A stretch of 64,000 bases of DNA from Rufibacter roseolus (GCF_017916365.1 NZ_JAFMSU010000001.1:372001-436000), one strand, 5' to 3'; counted from the first letter of the stretch, positions 50,908 through 59,679 are shown. Made by a program: numbers and translations. Notes: generated by a model from the letters alone, not told the origin.

Positions 50908-53367
50908 ATGAAGCAAACTTTTACCAGTTTAAAGCAAGCAGTGTATCTCACACTAAGCTTGATTCTTGTTTGCGGAAACCTGATTGCCGCAAATATCAAC
51001 TCTACCCATTATCTGGGCCTGAGTAAACCTGCTAACGCGGCCTTCTCAAGGATTGCACAGGGAACATTATCCCTATCAAACCTTGCGCCTTTGGCGCAGA
51101 TCCTAACGCAGGTCGCATACAATGACACCACGGCAAGCGGTAAAACTTACTATTGGGTTCCTTTTGGCCTGAATAACAGAGGAAGCGGAGCATGGAGTGA
51201 GTTAGGCCATTGGGCTACAACAAGTGGCGGAAAAGAAAAGCATGAAACATTGCCAACGCCAGCAGATGACGTAGTTTTTGACCTCAACTCCTTTTTGTTT
51301 ACCGGGCAGAAGGTGACTGTTGACGTAGAAGCCAATGTTAAAAACATCTCCTGGGTAAATATCAGATTTACCACCTTTGAAGGCAGCACCTCTAGCTTAA
51401 ATGTGTATGGTTCTTTCCAGGCACACAACAACTTACTTATAGCAGGTCCGGCTGGGTTTACTATTACTTTCAAGTCAGACCAACCAGACACTCCTATCAA
51501 CTTCCTAAATAAATCTTTCCCAGCGGCATCTAAAATAAACTTTGATGGCCCAGGAGGATGGATTCTGCAGAACCAACTAAGCACAGCACAAGGAAGCAGC
51601 CTTACTTTAACCGCAGGCACGCTTAAAACAAACAATTTCAACATCGCCGTTAATACGTTCAGATCTGTTGGAGATAAAGCCCGAACATTGGAATTGGGCA
51701 CCTCTGTTATTAGCGGCCTCAGCACTTGGGACGTCTCTGGTTCTTTAACACTGAAAGCAGAAGAATCAAAGATTGTATTAGACGGTCTTGGATTACATAC
51801 CTTTAACGGAGGGGGTAAAGCTTACAGAGTTGTTACGCTTCATGGCCCAGAGTCTATTGTAACCAACAGCAACACCTTCAAGGAGCTTTCTTTGCCAATA
51901 AACCCAGATGTAACGGCTACTAATACCCTAAATCTGGAAAGTGGTCAGGTACAAACTATTGAAACTTTATCTACACCAGGCAGCGCGCCTTATACTACTA
52001 TCAAATCTTCCGTGGGAGGCAGTAAAGCCACTATCAACTTTACGTCTCTAGCCTTCTGTACAGATTACCTCATTCTGTCTGATGTACACGCAACAGGTCC
52101 GGGGAACTACTATGCAGGCTTAAACAGCGAAAACAAAGGGAATAATACAGGATGGCATTTTATTCCTTGCGCAACATCAGTTTATGCCCCCAAGACAACC
52201 GCTGATTATAACGAAGCATTTGCGAGTACCTCCACTGTTTCTGAAGGCTTGAACAAGTGGCTGGAGATAAAATACAATGGAGAACTTATTGGTGCAATCA
52301 AAGATGGAGGCAATATATTAGGTGAGGTAACCATTCAATTTGCCATCGATAGCAGCAGCAGTCGAACTTTGAAAGGGACCAATGGTGAAGACATCAAGGT
52401 AACTCCCAGAAACTGGAGAATTACCTCAACTAACCCTGTATTGGCAGACAAACCAGTGAGCATCCGCCTTTATGGCCTGCAAGATGAATTTGATGCTTTC
52501 AAAGCTGCAAACATTAGTGTAACAACCCTAAATGACTTAAACTTCACATCATACAGCAGCGTAGACAGCACTGAGAACTGTGATTTTACAGACAACCTAA
52601 GTGCAATTTCCACTACGACCCTAATCAGCAACCCTGCCTTTACCACTGCAGGTGATTATTTCACCGCTGAATTGATTGGCATCACAGATTTCACAGAACT
52701 CTACCTCCACAACGGCGAAGCCGCTATTGATTTCGTTGCCTCTAAACCCACACCTCCAGTTGTGGAAGAACCAGAAGAAGAGCCAGTAAAAGAAGATCCA
52801 ACTGCTACAGTAGAAGAAATGGACTTCACCGCCCATTGGAATGCAAAAACGGTAAAACTAAAGTGGATGGTCCCTGGCAGAACAACGGCTTCTTATGATG
52901 TAGAAAGAGCTTCCAGCCTGGAGAGCAAAGAGTTCAAGACCATCATCTCTAACGCCCCGAGACAGAACAGCGCCAACGCGGCAGTAGCGGTGTACCATGC
53001 AGAAGATTATACTCCGGCGGCCAGCCCAGCCAACTACTACCGCCTGAAGCGCACCAACGCAGACGCCACTGTTACTTACAGCCAGACGCTGAAAGTAGAC
53101 AACAAGGCTTACGCAACGGCCGTGCAGGCTTCTCCAAACCCGTTTACGGATAAAGTGAAACTAACCGTAAATGCCGAGAAAGCCGGAGAATTGAGCGTAA
53201 AACTCATGACTGAGCAAGGCAACGTTGCTTTGGAGAAGAAAATCAAAGTAGCCAAAGGCACTTCTGAGTCAGAATTGGTGATTGGCGCGAAAGTGAAAGC
53301 AGGGATTTACCTGCTGGTAACTGAGTTGAACGGCGAGCGTCTTTCTCAGCGCCTGATCAAACAGTAA
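50908..53367 (+). CDS. T9SS surface protein with beta-rich body
   Basis: The protein has 819 residues. Signal peptide about 1-28 (LTLSLILVCGNLIAAN). Residues ~80-430 form a beta-helix/G8-like region (GAWSELGHWATTSGGKEKHE, VTVDVEANVKNISWVNIRFT, LTLKAEESKIVLDGLGLHTF) resembling proteins that begin with SGxWSxxxHW. A Pro/Glu-rich linker (PPVVEEPEEEPVKED, ~617) precedes a fibronectin-like unit and the T9SS sorting domain from ~741 (VQASPNPFTDKVKL, ending GIYLLVTELNGERLSQRLIK). It is a probable surface adhesin or mechanically stable coat protein. The first two thirds are AT-rich; the last ~450 bases return to GC-rich codons. No catalytic site. Confidence 0.85.
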   Translation: MKQTFTSLKQAVYLTLSLILVCGNLIAANINSTHYLGLSKPANAAFSRIAQGTLSLSNLAPLAQILTQVAYNDTTASGKTYYWVPFGLNNRGSGAWSELGHWATTSGGKEKHETLPTPADDVVFDLNSFLFTGQKVTVDVEANVKNISWVNIRFTTFEGSTSSLNVYGSFQAHNNLLIAGPAGFTITFKSDQPDTPINFLNKSFPAASKINFDGPGGWILQNQLSTAQGSSLTLTAGTLKTNNFNIAVNTFRSVGDKARTLELGTSVISGLSTWDVSGSLTLKAEESKIVLDGLGLHTFNGGGKAYRVVTLHGPESIVTNSNTFKELSLPINPDVTATNTLNLESGQVQTIETLSTPGSAPYTTIKSSVGGSKATINFTSLAFCTDYLILSDVHATGPGNYYAGLNSENKGNNTGWHFIPCATSVYAPKTTADYNEAFASTSTVSEGLNKWLEIKYNGELIGAIKDGGNILGEVTIQFAIDSSSSRTLKGTNGEDIKVTPRNWRITSTNPVLADKPVSIRLYGLQDEFDAFKAANISVTTLNDLNFTSYSSVDSTENCDFTDNLSAISTTTLISNPAFTTAGDYFTAELIGITDFTELYLHNGEAAIDFVASKPTPPVVEEPEEEPVKEDPTATVEEMDFTAHWNAKTVKLKWMVPGRTTASYDVERASSLESKEFKTIISNAPRQNSANAAVAVYHAEDYTPAASPANYYRLKRTNADATVTYSQTLKVDNKAYATAVQASPNPFTDKVKLTVNAEKAGELSVKLMTEQGNVALEKKIKVAKGTSESELVIGAKVKAGIYLLVTELNGERLSQRLIKQ

Positions 53368-53394
53368 GCAGAACATCAATTTAATTAACTCAGG

Positions 53395-53421
53395 AAACCC
53401 TCAGGCAATGCCTGAGGGTTT
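53395..53421 (+). terminator. Hairpin terminator after the second T9SS gene
   Basis: AAACCCTCAGGC (53395-53406) pairs with GCCTGAGGGTTT (53410-53421) around AAT, followed by TTTTG. It runs straight into palindrome copy 21. Confidence 0.85.
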
Positions 53422-53453
53422 TTTGTTTGTTTTCCGGAAAACGGCTCTAAAAC
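53418..53453. repeat. Intergenic palindrome family, copy 21
   Basis: The left half is GTTTTTTGTTTGTTTTC and the right half GGAAAACGGCTCTAAAAC. The terminator's T-run is part of the left half, as with copy 4. It marks the return to the usual GC-rich chromosome. Confidence 0.55.
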
Positions 53454-53493
53454 TCAAAGACGGCTTTCTCTTGCGCCTGGAGAGGCTAAACCA

Positions 53494-53524
53494 TTGGTTA
53501 TTTGCTGCAATGGCCGTACTTTTG
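53494..53524 (+). promoter_or_regulatory. Candidate Bacteroidetes-type promoter for glyA
   Basis: TACTTTTG at 53517-53524 is an exact TAnnTTTG -7 element. A TTG at 53494-53496 lies 20 bases upstream. The start codon is 23 bases downstream. Confidence 0.45.
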
Positions 53525-53546
53525 GGCACCCACTAACAGAATTGAA

Positions 53547-54821
53547 ATGCAACGCGATTCCCAAATCTTTGATCTTATCCAGAAAGAGCACCAGCGCCAG
53601 CTGCACGGCATAGAACTCATCGCCTCGGAGAACTTTGTTTCAGACCAGGTGATGGAGGCCATGGGCAGTGTGCTGACGAATAAATATGCCGAGGGTCTGC
53701 CGGCCAAGCGCTACTACGGTGGCTGCGAGATTGTGGACCAGTCTGAGCAGTTAGCCATTGACCGCGCCAAGCAACTATTTGGGGCTGAGTGGGTAAACGT
53801 GCAGCCGCACTCCGGCGCGCAGGCTAACGCAGCCGTGATGCTGGCAGTGCTGAACCCCGGCGACAAGATCCTGGGCTTCGATTTATCGCATGGTGGACAC
53901 TTGACCCACGGCTCATTGGTGAACTTCTCAGGGAAACTGTACAAACCGTCGTTTTATGGCGTGGAGCCGGAGACCGGTGAGATTGACTGGACCAAGGTAA
54001 GGGAAGTAGCTGAGCGCGAGAAACCGAAACTGATCATCTGTGGCGCCTCGGCGTATTCCCGTGACTGGAACTACAAAGCTTTGCGCGAGGCCGCCGATGC
54101 GGTGGGCGCGCTGGTTCTGGCTGATATCTCACACCCGGCAGGTTTGATCGCCACTGGCCTGTTAAACGATCCGTTTGAATATTGCCACATTGTAACCACC
54201 ACCACCCACAAGACTTTGCGTGGGCCACGCGGCGGTATGATCATGATGCGGAAAGACTTCGAGAACCCATTCGGGCTGAAAACCCCTAAGGGCGAGCTGC
54301 GCATGATGTCTTCATTGCTGGACAGCGGCGTATTCCCGGGCACGCAGGGCGGACCGTTGGAGCACGTGATCGCGGCCAAGGCGGTGGCGTTCTTTGAGGC
54401 GCTTTCGCCTTCTTACAAAGAATACACGGCCCAGGTACAGCGCAACGCACAAGTATTGGCCAAATCATTCGTAGACCGCGGATACAAAATCATCTCCTCG
54501 GGCACCGATAACCACCTGATGCTGATTGACCTTCGTTCTAAGGACCTTACCGGAAAACTGGCCGAAAACACCCTGATCAAGGCCGACATCACCATCAACA
54601 AGAACATGGTGCCGTTTGACGATAAATCTCCTTTTGTGACCTCCGGAATCCGAATCGGCTCCGCCGCCGTAACTACCCGAGGACTGAAGGAACAAGACAT
54701 GGACCGCATTGTGGACTACATTGACCGCGTGCTCATGAACCATGACAACGAGACCATCCTGGCAGATACCAGAAAAGAAATCAACAATTGGATGCAACAA
54801 TTCCCGTTGTTCAGTTACTAA
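53547..54821 (+). CDS. glyA: Serine hydroxymethyltransferase
   Basis: The product has 424 residues from ATG 53547; the longer frame from 53502 would overlap the candidate promoter. It transfers a one-carbon unit from serine to tetrahydrofolate, yielding glycine and 5,10-methylene-THF, using PLP. PLP-binding Lys222 lies in [17 protein letters not shown]. Other landmarks: [46 protein letters not shown] and a C-terminal [16 protein letters not shown]. It supplies the same folate pool as purU. Single gene, with tatC 130 bases on. Confidence 0.97.
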   Translation: MQRDSQIFDLIQKEHQRQLHGIELIASENFVSDQVMEAMGSVLTNKYAEGLPAKRYYGGCEIVDQSEQLAIDRAKQLFGAEWVNVQPHSGAQANAAVMLAVLNPGDKILGFDLSHGGHLTHGSLVNFSGKLYKPSFYGVEPETGEIDWTKVREVAEREKPKLIICGASAYSRDWNYKALREAADAVGALVLADISHPAGLIATGLLNDPFEYCHIVTTTTHKTLRGPRGGMIMMRKDFENPFGLKTPKGELRMMSSLLDSGVFPGTQGGPLEHVIAAKAVAFFEALSPSYKEYTAQVQRNAQVLAKSFVDRGYKIISSGTDNHLMLIDLRSKDLTGKLAENTLIKADITINKNMVPFDDKSPFVTSGIRIGSAAVTTRGLKEQDMDRIVDYIDRVLMNHDNETILADTRKEINNWMQQFPLFSY

Positions 54822-54866
54822 GTAATCAGACACAGGTAGCAAGGCATTAGACACAAGACTTTTCGC

Positions 54867-54897
54867 GGGGTTTCTTGGAAAACGACCCATAAACCCC
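54867..54897. repeat. Intergenic palindrome family, copy 22
   Basis: The right half GGAAAACGACCCATAAAC is good; the left half is short. Outer GGGGTTT (54867-54873) and AAACCCC (54891-54897) pair perfectly. It lies 45 bases after the glyA stop. Confidence 0.45.
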
Positions 54898-54951
54898 GAC
54901 GAAACTTAGAGGGTTAACACTCCTGCCTATTTGTAAAACATTAAAATACCA

Positions 54952-55806
54952 ATGGCACAACGTTCCGGAGAGGTGGCAGCGCACAGCGGAGAAGAGCATG
55001 AAATGACCTTTTTGGACCACCTGGAGATTCTCAGGTGGCATTTGATCCGTTCGGCCGCGGCTGTGGTGGTGTTCACGGGCATTGCCATGGCCAACAAGGA
55101 GATTGTCTTCCATGACATTATCCTGGGTCCATCGCGTACCGATTTTTTCACTTACAGGAAACTCTGCGAGGTAGGCGCGGCCATCAGCTCGCCGGGCCTG
55201 TGCATCAACAAGCTGGATTTCACGCTGCAGAGCCGCGAGCTTTCCTCGCAGTTCACCATGCACCTCACCAGCTCGTTCGTGATTGGGTTGTTGCTGGGCT
55301 TCCCGTACCTGTTCTGGGAGATCTGGAGCTTCATTAAACCAGGTCTGTACCCCAATGAGCGCGAGAACTCCAGAGGAGCGGTGTTCTTCGTGTCATTCCT
55401 GTTTCTGCTAGGGTCCTTGTTTGGGTATTTCATTGTATCGCCGCTCTCCATCAACTTTTTGGCCTCTTACCAGGTAGACCCTAGTATTGCCAATGAGTTC
55501 GATTTATCGTCTTACATCTCTACGCTGGTTACGCTGGTGTTGTCCTGCGGAATCATGTTTGAGTTGCCCATGATTGTGTATTTCCTGTCACGGGCGGGTA
55601 TTGTGTCTCCGGAGCTCATGCGCATTTACCGCAAGCACGCCATTGTGGTGATCGCCTTCGTGGCGGCCATCTTGTCGCCGCCGGATGTGCTGAGTATGAC
55701 TTTGATGGGCATTCCGCTGCTGCTGCTCTACGAGGTGAGTATCAACATCTCCTGGTGGGTGCGCCGCCGCGATTTGGCAAAATTGAACCAACAAGCTACT
55801 TCTTAA
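54952..55806 (+). CDS. tatC: Sec-independent protein translocase subunit TatC
   Basis: The protein has 284 residues. Six membrane helices are visible. The N-terminal FLDHLEILRWHLIRS has the conserved DHLxELRxRL-type start; the FPYLFWEIWSFIKPGLYPNE segment is the TatC signature; a long cytoplasmic end (WWVRRRDLAKLNQ) closes the protein. TatC is the twin-arginine signal receptor in the inner membrane and exports folded proteins. tatA is not adjacent, as is common in this phylum. The next gene, rpiB, starts 12 bases later, so the two are probably co-transcribed. Confidence 0.95.
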   Translation: MAQRSGEVAAHSGEEHEMTFLDHLEILRWHLIRSAAAVVVFTGIAMANKEIVFHDIILGPSRTDFFTYRKLCEVGAAISSPGLCINKLDFTLQSRELSSQFTMHLTSSFVIGLLLGFPYLFWEIWSFIKPGLYPNERENSRGAVFFVSFLFLLGSLFGYFIVSPLSINFLASYQVDPSIANEFDLSSYISTLVTLVLSCGIMFELPMIVYFLSRAGIVSPELMRIYRKHAIVVIAFVAAILSPPDVLSMTLMGIPLLLLYEVSINISWWVRRRDLAKLNQQATS

Positions 55807-55818
55807 AGAAAGACTAAG

Positions 55819-56250
55819 ATGAAAATAGCACTAGGCGGCGACCACGCCGGATACCAATACAAAGGGATGGTGAAAGAGCAACTGGAGTCCCTGGGCCACG
55901 AAGTGAAAGACTTTGGACCATTCTCAGAGGCCTCCGTGGACTATCCAGATTACGTGCACCCGCTGTCTACAGCGGTAGAGAACAAAGAATACGAACTGGG
56001 CATCCTGCTCTGCGGCAGCGGCAACGGCGTAGCCATCACCGCGAACAAACACGCCGGCATCAGGGCGGCGCTATGCTGGCAAAGAGAGCTGGCCGAACTG
56101 GCTCGTTCCCACAACAATGCCAACGTACTGTGCGTGCCAGCCCGTTTCGTGAGCGAAGAAGTAGCCCGCGAGATGGTGGAAGCTTTTTTAACCACTCCGT
56201 TTGAAGGTGGCCGTCACCAGACCCGCGTAGACAAGATTGCCTGCGCCTAG
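55819..56250 (+). CDS. rpiB: Ribose 5-phosphate isomerase B
   Basis: The protein has 143 residues. It interconverts ribose 5-phosphate and ribulose 5-phosphate in the pentose phosphate pathway. Landmarks: MKIALGGDHAGYQYKGMVKE, VDYPDYVHPLSTAVENKEYE, the catalytic Cys in LCGSGNGVAITANKHAGIRA, and HNNANVLCVPARFVSEEVAR. Start: ATG 55819, 12 bases after tatC. It is followed by a repeat-rich gap. Confidence 0.96.
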   Translation: MKIALGGDHAGYQYKGMVKEQLESLGHEVKDFGPFSEASVDYPDYVHPLSTAVENKEYELGILLCGSGNGVAITANKHAGIRAALCWQRELAELARSHNNANVLCVPARFVSEEVAREMVEAFLTTPFEGGRHQTRVDKIACA

Positions 56251-56312
56251 CGGCGAAAGGCGAGTTCTGAGTATTGGGTTTAGAGTCCTCAGTCTGAAAG
56301 AATATATGAATT

Positions 56313-56340
56313 TGTAGGGGCGCCTCTTGTGGGCGCCCTT
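56313..56340 (+). repeat. Dispersed GTAGGG-TTGTGG element, forward copy
   Basis: GTAGGGGCGCC, then TCTTGTGGGCGCCCTT. Its own arms GGGCGCC and GGCGCCC pair. The same element is inverted at 56447-56473 with different arm bases (GGCAACCAC and GATTGTCC), again self-complementary. Confidence 0.6.
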
Positions 56341-56343
56341 GCT

Positions 56344-56378
56344 GTTTTAGGGCTATTTTCTAAAAAAAAGAGGCTTAG
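56344..56378. repeat. Intergenic palindrome family, copy 23
   Basis: The left half is GTTTTAGGGCTATTTTC and the right half AAAAAAAAGAGGCTTAG. The left half matches the consensus perfectly. Confidence 0.5.
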
Positions 56379-56446
56379 ATCACTAGAGGTCTCTTTTCGA
56401 CCAAATGAAATCAGCCTTCCAGCAGAATCTCACCAGAAACCGAAAA

Positions 56447-56473
56447 TGGCAACCACAAGGGATTGTCCCTACA
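56447..56473 (-). repeat. Dispersed GTAGGG-TTGTGG element, inverted copy
   Basis: Reads TGTAGGGACAATCCCTTGTG on the minus strand, continuing GTTGCCA. Partner of 56313-56340. Confidence 0.6.
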
Positions 56474-56647
56474 TCTGGTCTTTGACAGACGCTTCTACAA
56501 AGTCTCTCCCGTTGTTGGTGTTATCATCAACAACCTAGACAACGATTCAACCCACGCTGGGAAACTAGGAGTGAAGAACCCTACTACGCCAATCACCATG
56601 AGATTCTCTTCCTTGGAGGGGTAGGGGTGAGTTCCTGCTTCAAGCCA

Positions 56648-56672
56648 GATTCCCTGAAAATAGCCCTAAAAC
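56648..56672. repeat. Intergenic palindrome family, copy 24 (right half)
   Basis: Right half GAAAATAGCCCTAAAAC (56656-56672), 27 bases from the 3' end of the next minus-strand gene; the left half is lost. Confidence 0.45.
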
Positions 56673-56698
56673 AACAACCCAAATCCCGCACCAGGGAC

Positions 56699-58108
56699 TT
56701 ACTGCACCCGGCGGTAGAAGGGACCGTTCTCTACCTTTTCGTAGCGTTGGAACACCAGGGGCAGCTTGTATTGCAGCTCGGGCATGAGGTTCTGTTGGTC
56801 TATGATGTAGGCAGGAGGGTTCTGCCGGAGGTCCTGCAGGATGGTGAACAACGCATCATAGTGGCTCAGGCGCCCGAAGTAAGGTTTGGCCAGATCCCAG
56901 CGCAGGTAGGGAGAGCCTAGGCTGTTGTTCTGGTAATAGTTGAGATCAGGGCCTAAGACCAGGAGTTGCTGTCCTTTTACCTGCTGGTATTTGGGCGCTT
57001 CCTGCACCTGTACCAGCTCGGGCTGTAGACGGAGGGCGGGGTACACCAAGCCCAATGGGTTATAGCGCACGGCCACCACGGCGGCAACAACTACCAGGAA
57101 GAGGAGTTCGGCAATCCAGAGGCGGTTTCCCCACCAACTGAAGAGAAAGATGCCGAAGTAAGAGATGAGCGGCAACAGCAGCACCAGGCCTTTGGCTGAG
57201 GCATCATGGCCGTTCAACAGCACCAGCACCACCACAATGGTCCAGATGAGCATGATCTGCAGGAAGCGCGCCTGGTAGTTAGGTCCCAGCGTGACCAGCG
57301 GCAGACTCAGGAAAGACAACACCAAAATACCCAACGGAAGCGCCGCCACAGTCATGACTTGTCCCATAGGTAACCCAAAATCAAAGGAAAATTGCCAGGA
57401 CCAGGTCAGGCCCTGCTCCAGGAATGGGCCCAGGGAGTTCTGGTACAGGAAATAGGTGAGCACCACCGTGAACGGGAACACAAAGCCCGTGAGCATAAGC
57501 AAAGTGCTTCGGAAGGCCCCGGAGGCGAAGTAGATGATCGCGAAGAAGCCCAGCACCAAAAACCACACAAATGGCAGGTAACACAGCGCGGCTAGTCCCA
57601 GCATAAACCCGGCTTTGAACAGACGGCGGGCGTTGGCGGCCTCTTTGGAAATCGCTGTAAGGCTGTACACGGCCAGAATCACGAACGTATGCCCCAGCAG
57701 CAGCGGAGAAAGCACATCCAGCTCAAAGAAAATACTCCCGAACAGCATGTAGAGCAAGGCCGGCACGTAAGATTTATAAGGGTGTACCTGATTCCGGTTG
57801 AAGACATAGTTGAGCAGGAAAGCCTGGTAACCTATCAAGAAAGTGGCCAGGAGGCGGTGCATCAGATAAGAGCGCGGAGCTACCATGTCCAGAAACCAGT
57901 ACACGGCCGCTGAGAGCGGGGCCGTGGTGTCATAGACATCCTGGTAGAGGGTAAAACCGGCGTGCAGGCGCTCTCCCAGAAGCACATGGTGCAGCTCTGA
58001 GAGAGTAGCAGGGAGCCCAAAAATGAGCAATGGAAGCCGGATGAGGAGAAACAGCAGTACCAACACCACCCACCTGGACGGAAACAAACTGCGGAAGAAT
58101 CGTATCAA
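56699..58108 (-). CDS. Polytopic membrane protein, glycosyltransferase-like topology, unknown
   Basis: The protein has 469 residues with about ten to twelve membrane helices (LVLLFLLIRLPLLIFGLPAT; LLYMLFGSIFFELDVLSPLL; LWIAELLFLVVVAAVVAVRY) and a soluble C-terminal end (YLRWDLAKPYFGRLSHYDAL). The early loop LGERLHAGFTLYQDVYDTTA, with DVYDTTAP, sits where GT39/GT83-like integral glycosyltransferases have their acidic catalytic Asp, but a true GT motif cannot be confirmed by eye. The only usable start is TTG (58106-58108). Divergent from rbfA with 95 bases between. Function unknown, possibly cell-envelope polysaccharide or lipid modification. Confidence 0.65.
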   Translation of the reverse strand: MIRFFRSLFPSRWVVLVLLFLLIRLPLLIFGLPATLSELHHVLLGERLHAGFTLYQDVYDTTAPLSAAVYWFLDMVAPRSYLMHRLLATFLIGYQAFLLNYVFNRNQVHPYKSYVPALLYMLFGSIFFELDVLSPLLLGHTFVILAVYSLTAISKEAANARRLFKAGFMLGLAALCYLPFVWFLVLGFFAIIYFASGAFRSTLLMLTGFVFPFTVVLTYFLYQNSLGPFLEQGLTWSWQFSFDFGLPMGQVMTVAALPLGILVLSFLSLPLVTLGPNYQARFLQIMLIWTIVVVLVLLNGHDASAKGLVLLLPLISYFGIFLFSWWGNRLWIAELLFLVVVAAVVAVRYNPLGLVYPALRLQPELVQVQEAPKYQQVKGQQLLVLGPDLNYYQNNSLGSPYLRWDLAKPYFGRLSHYDALFTILQDLRQNPPAYIIDQQNLMPELQYKLPLVFQRYEKVENGPFYRRVQ

Positions 58109-58203
58109 GCAATGCGCGGCTTAGCCTTCGCTCTGACCTTGCGGCAAAGAGGAGGACGGTTTGTGGGGTAAAAATGTGAAATTAATACGATATTTGCGGA
58201 ACC

Positions 58204-58656
58204 ATGGAAAGTAAACGCCAACAAAAATTCGCCAGACTGATTCAGAAGGAGCTTGCTGAGATCTTCCAGCGCGATGTTTCCCACCTGTTTCAGAGCACCT
58301 ACATATCGGTGAGCGGGGTAGCCGTCTCCCCAGATCTGGGCGTGGCAAAAGTGCATCTGAGCCTGCTGCTCAACCCTAACGGGCGCAATCTGCTCAATGA
58401 GATAAAAGTACATACCAAGACCATCAGGCACGAACTGGCCAAGCGCATCAAGAACCAGGTGCGCGTGATCCCGGAGCTGATCTTTTACCTGGACGATACC
58501 GCCGAGTACGCCGCCAAAATGGACAAGATCATTTCTGAGCTGGATATCCCGTCCGAGTCAAAAGAAGACCCAACCAATCCCTTCCGCACCGAAGAAGACT
58601 ACTACCTATCTGACGAAGATGGCGAAGACGATGAGGAAGACGCCGACGGGCGCTAA
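58204..58656 (+). CDS. rbfA: Ribosome-binding factor A
   Basis: The protein has 150 residues. A small KH-type factor that binds the 16S 5' helix and helps 30S maturation and cold adaptation. Landmarks: MESKRQQKFARLIQKELAEI, ISVSGVAVSPDLGVAKVHLS and IKNQVRVIPELIFYLDDTAE. The C-terminal ~25 residues are very acidic (DEDGEDDEEDADGR), longer than in many relatives. Start: ATG 58204. Monocistronic, or co-transcribed with the methyltransferase that begins 39 bases later. Confidence 0.95.
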   Translation: MESKRQQKFARLIQKELAEIFQRDVSHLFQSTYISVSGVAVSPDLGVAKVHLSLLLNPNGRNLLNEIKVHTKTIRHELAKRIKNQVRVIPELIFYLDDTAEYAAKMDKIISELDIPSESKEDPTNPFRTEEDYYLSDEDGEDDEEDADGR

Positions 58657-58695
58657 TCCGTTACCCGTTCTCCAAGCCAGCTACTAAACCCACCC

Positions 58696-59505
58696 ATGCA
58701 GTACGATCCAATTAAACGCGTTCTGGGCGAGGCCTTCAACAAGACCCCTTTCCTGCGCAAGCTTTTTTACAACCTTTTAGACCTGCTTCTGCTGCGTACG
58801 TGGCACATTCATAAAGAGCTGCGGGCCTGGGCCAAAGGCAAACGCCAGCAGCCCGTACAGATCCTGGACGCCGGCTCAGGCTTCGGACAGTACAGCTACT
58901 ATCTCTCGGGTATGGGCGCCAACTGGCGCATCCTGGCCGTGGACGTGAAAGACGAGCAGATCGCGGATTGCAGCAACTTCTTCCAGAAGATAGGCCGCCA
59001 CAACGTGATGTTCCGGAAAGAGGACCTGGTTACCTACCGGGAGCCGCAGGCCTTTGACCTGGTGCTGAGCGTAGACGTGATGGAACACATCCTGGAAGAC
59101 GTGGAGGTGTTCAAAAACTTTCATGCCTCACTGCGGCCCGGCGGCATGGTGCTCATCTCCACCCCTTCTGACCAGGGCGGTTCAGATGTGCACGGCGATG
59201 ATGAGAGCTCCTTCATTGAGGAACACGTACGCGACGGCTACAACATCAAGGAAATCCAGGAGAAACTGAAGAGTGCCGGTTTCAGCCGCACCGAGGCGCA
59301 TTACTCTTACGGCGCACCCGGCAAAATCTCCTGGCGCCTGAGCATGAAGTACCCCATCCTGATGCTGGGGGCCAGCAAGCTGTTCTTCATCATCCTGCCG
59401 TTCTACTACCTGATTGTGTATCCGTTCTGCCTCTTGTTGAACTGGCTTGACACCAACGGCAAGCACCCTACCGGTACCGGCCTTATTGTGAAAGCCTGGA
59501 AATAG
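58696..59505 (+). CDS. Class I SAM-dependent methyltransferase with C-terminal membrane anchor
   Basis: The protein has 269 residues. Motif I is ILDAGSGFGQYSYYLSGMGA, motif II ILAVDVKDEQIADCSNFFQK, then the acidic core FDLVLSVDVMEHILEDVEVF and SLRPGGMVLISTPSDQ. This is a methyltransferase-11/23-type core. The C-terminus has one or two hydrophobic segments (LFFIILPFYYLIVYPFCLLL) that would attach it to the inner membrane, which suggests a lipid or quinone-like substrate; that is inference. 39 bases after rbfA. Confidence 0.85.
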   Translation: MQYDPIKRVLGEAFNKTPFLRKLFYNLLDLLLLRTWHIHKELRAWAKGKRQQPVQILDAGSGFGQYSYYLSGMGANWRILAVDVKDEQIADCSNFFQKIGRHNVMFRKEDLVTYREPQAFDLVLSVDVMEHILEDVEVFKNFHASLRPGGMVLISTPSDQGGSDVHGDDESSFIEEHVRDGYNIKEIQEKLKSAGFSRTEAHYSYGAPGKISWRLSMKYPILMLGASKLFFIILPFYYLIVYPFCLLLNWLDTNGKHPTGTGLIVKAWK

Positions 59506-59561
59506 CGGCAACAGGTAGTTAGCTGGCTTATTGGAAGATGCAAAGAAGAAGCCTTTCTATA

Positions 59562-59594
59562 TTGGAGCTTTTTTATGGAAAACGGCCCCAAAAC
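59562..59594. repeat. Intergenic palindrome family, copy 25
   Basis: The left half TTGGAGCTTTTTTAT is partly degraded; the right half GGAAAACGGCCCCAAAAC is good. 56 bases after the methyltransferase stop. Confidence 0.5.
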
Positions 59595-59679
59595 AGGCGC
59601 TGCCTTCCGGGCTTTGACAATCTGCCAAGAACTGCTAACTTCACCTGGATATCCCCGCTATTCCTTATAAACCTCCAAG

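Larger units (their letters stand above)
56251..56698. other. Repeat-rich gap after rpiB
   Basis: These 448 bases hold a short word repeat (56263-56295), an inverted pair of a dispersed element (56313-56340 and 56447-56473), palindrome copies 23 and 24, and a GTTGTTGGTG/CATCAACAAC hairpin near 56512-56535. A 69-codon frame at 56329-56538 crosses these repeats and looks non-coding. No gene. Confidence 0.65.

Noticed and set aside
56329-56538. 69-codon frame after rpiB
   Set aside because: It crosses a palindrome copy and an inverted repeat element, with no coding character.
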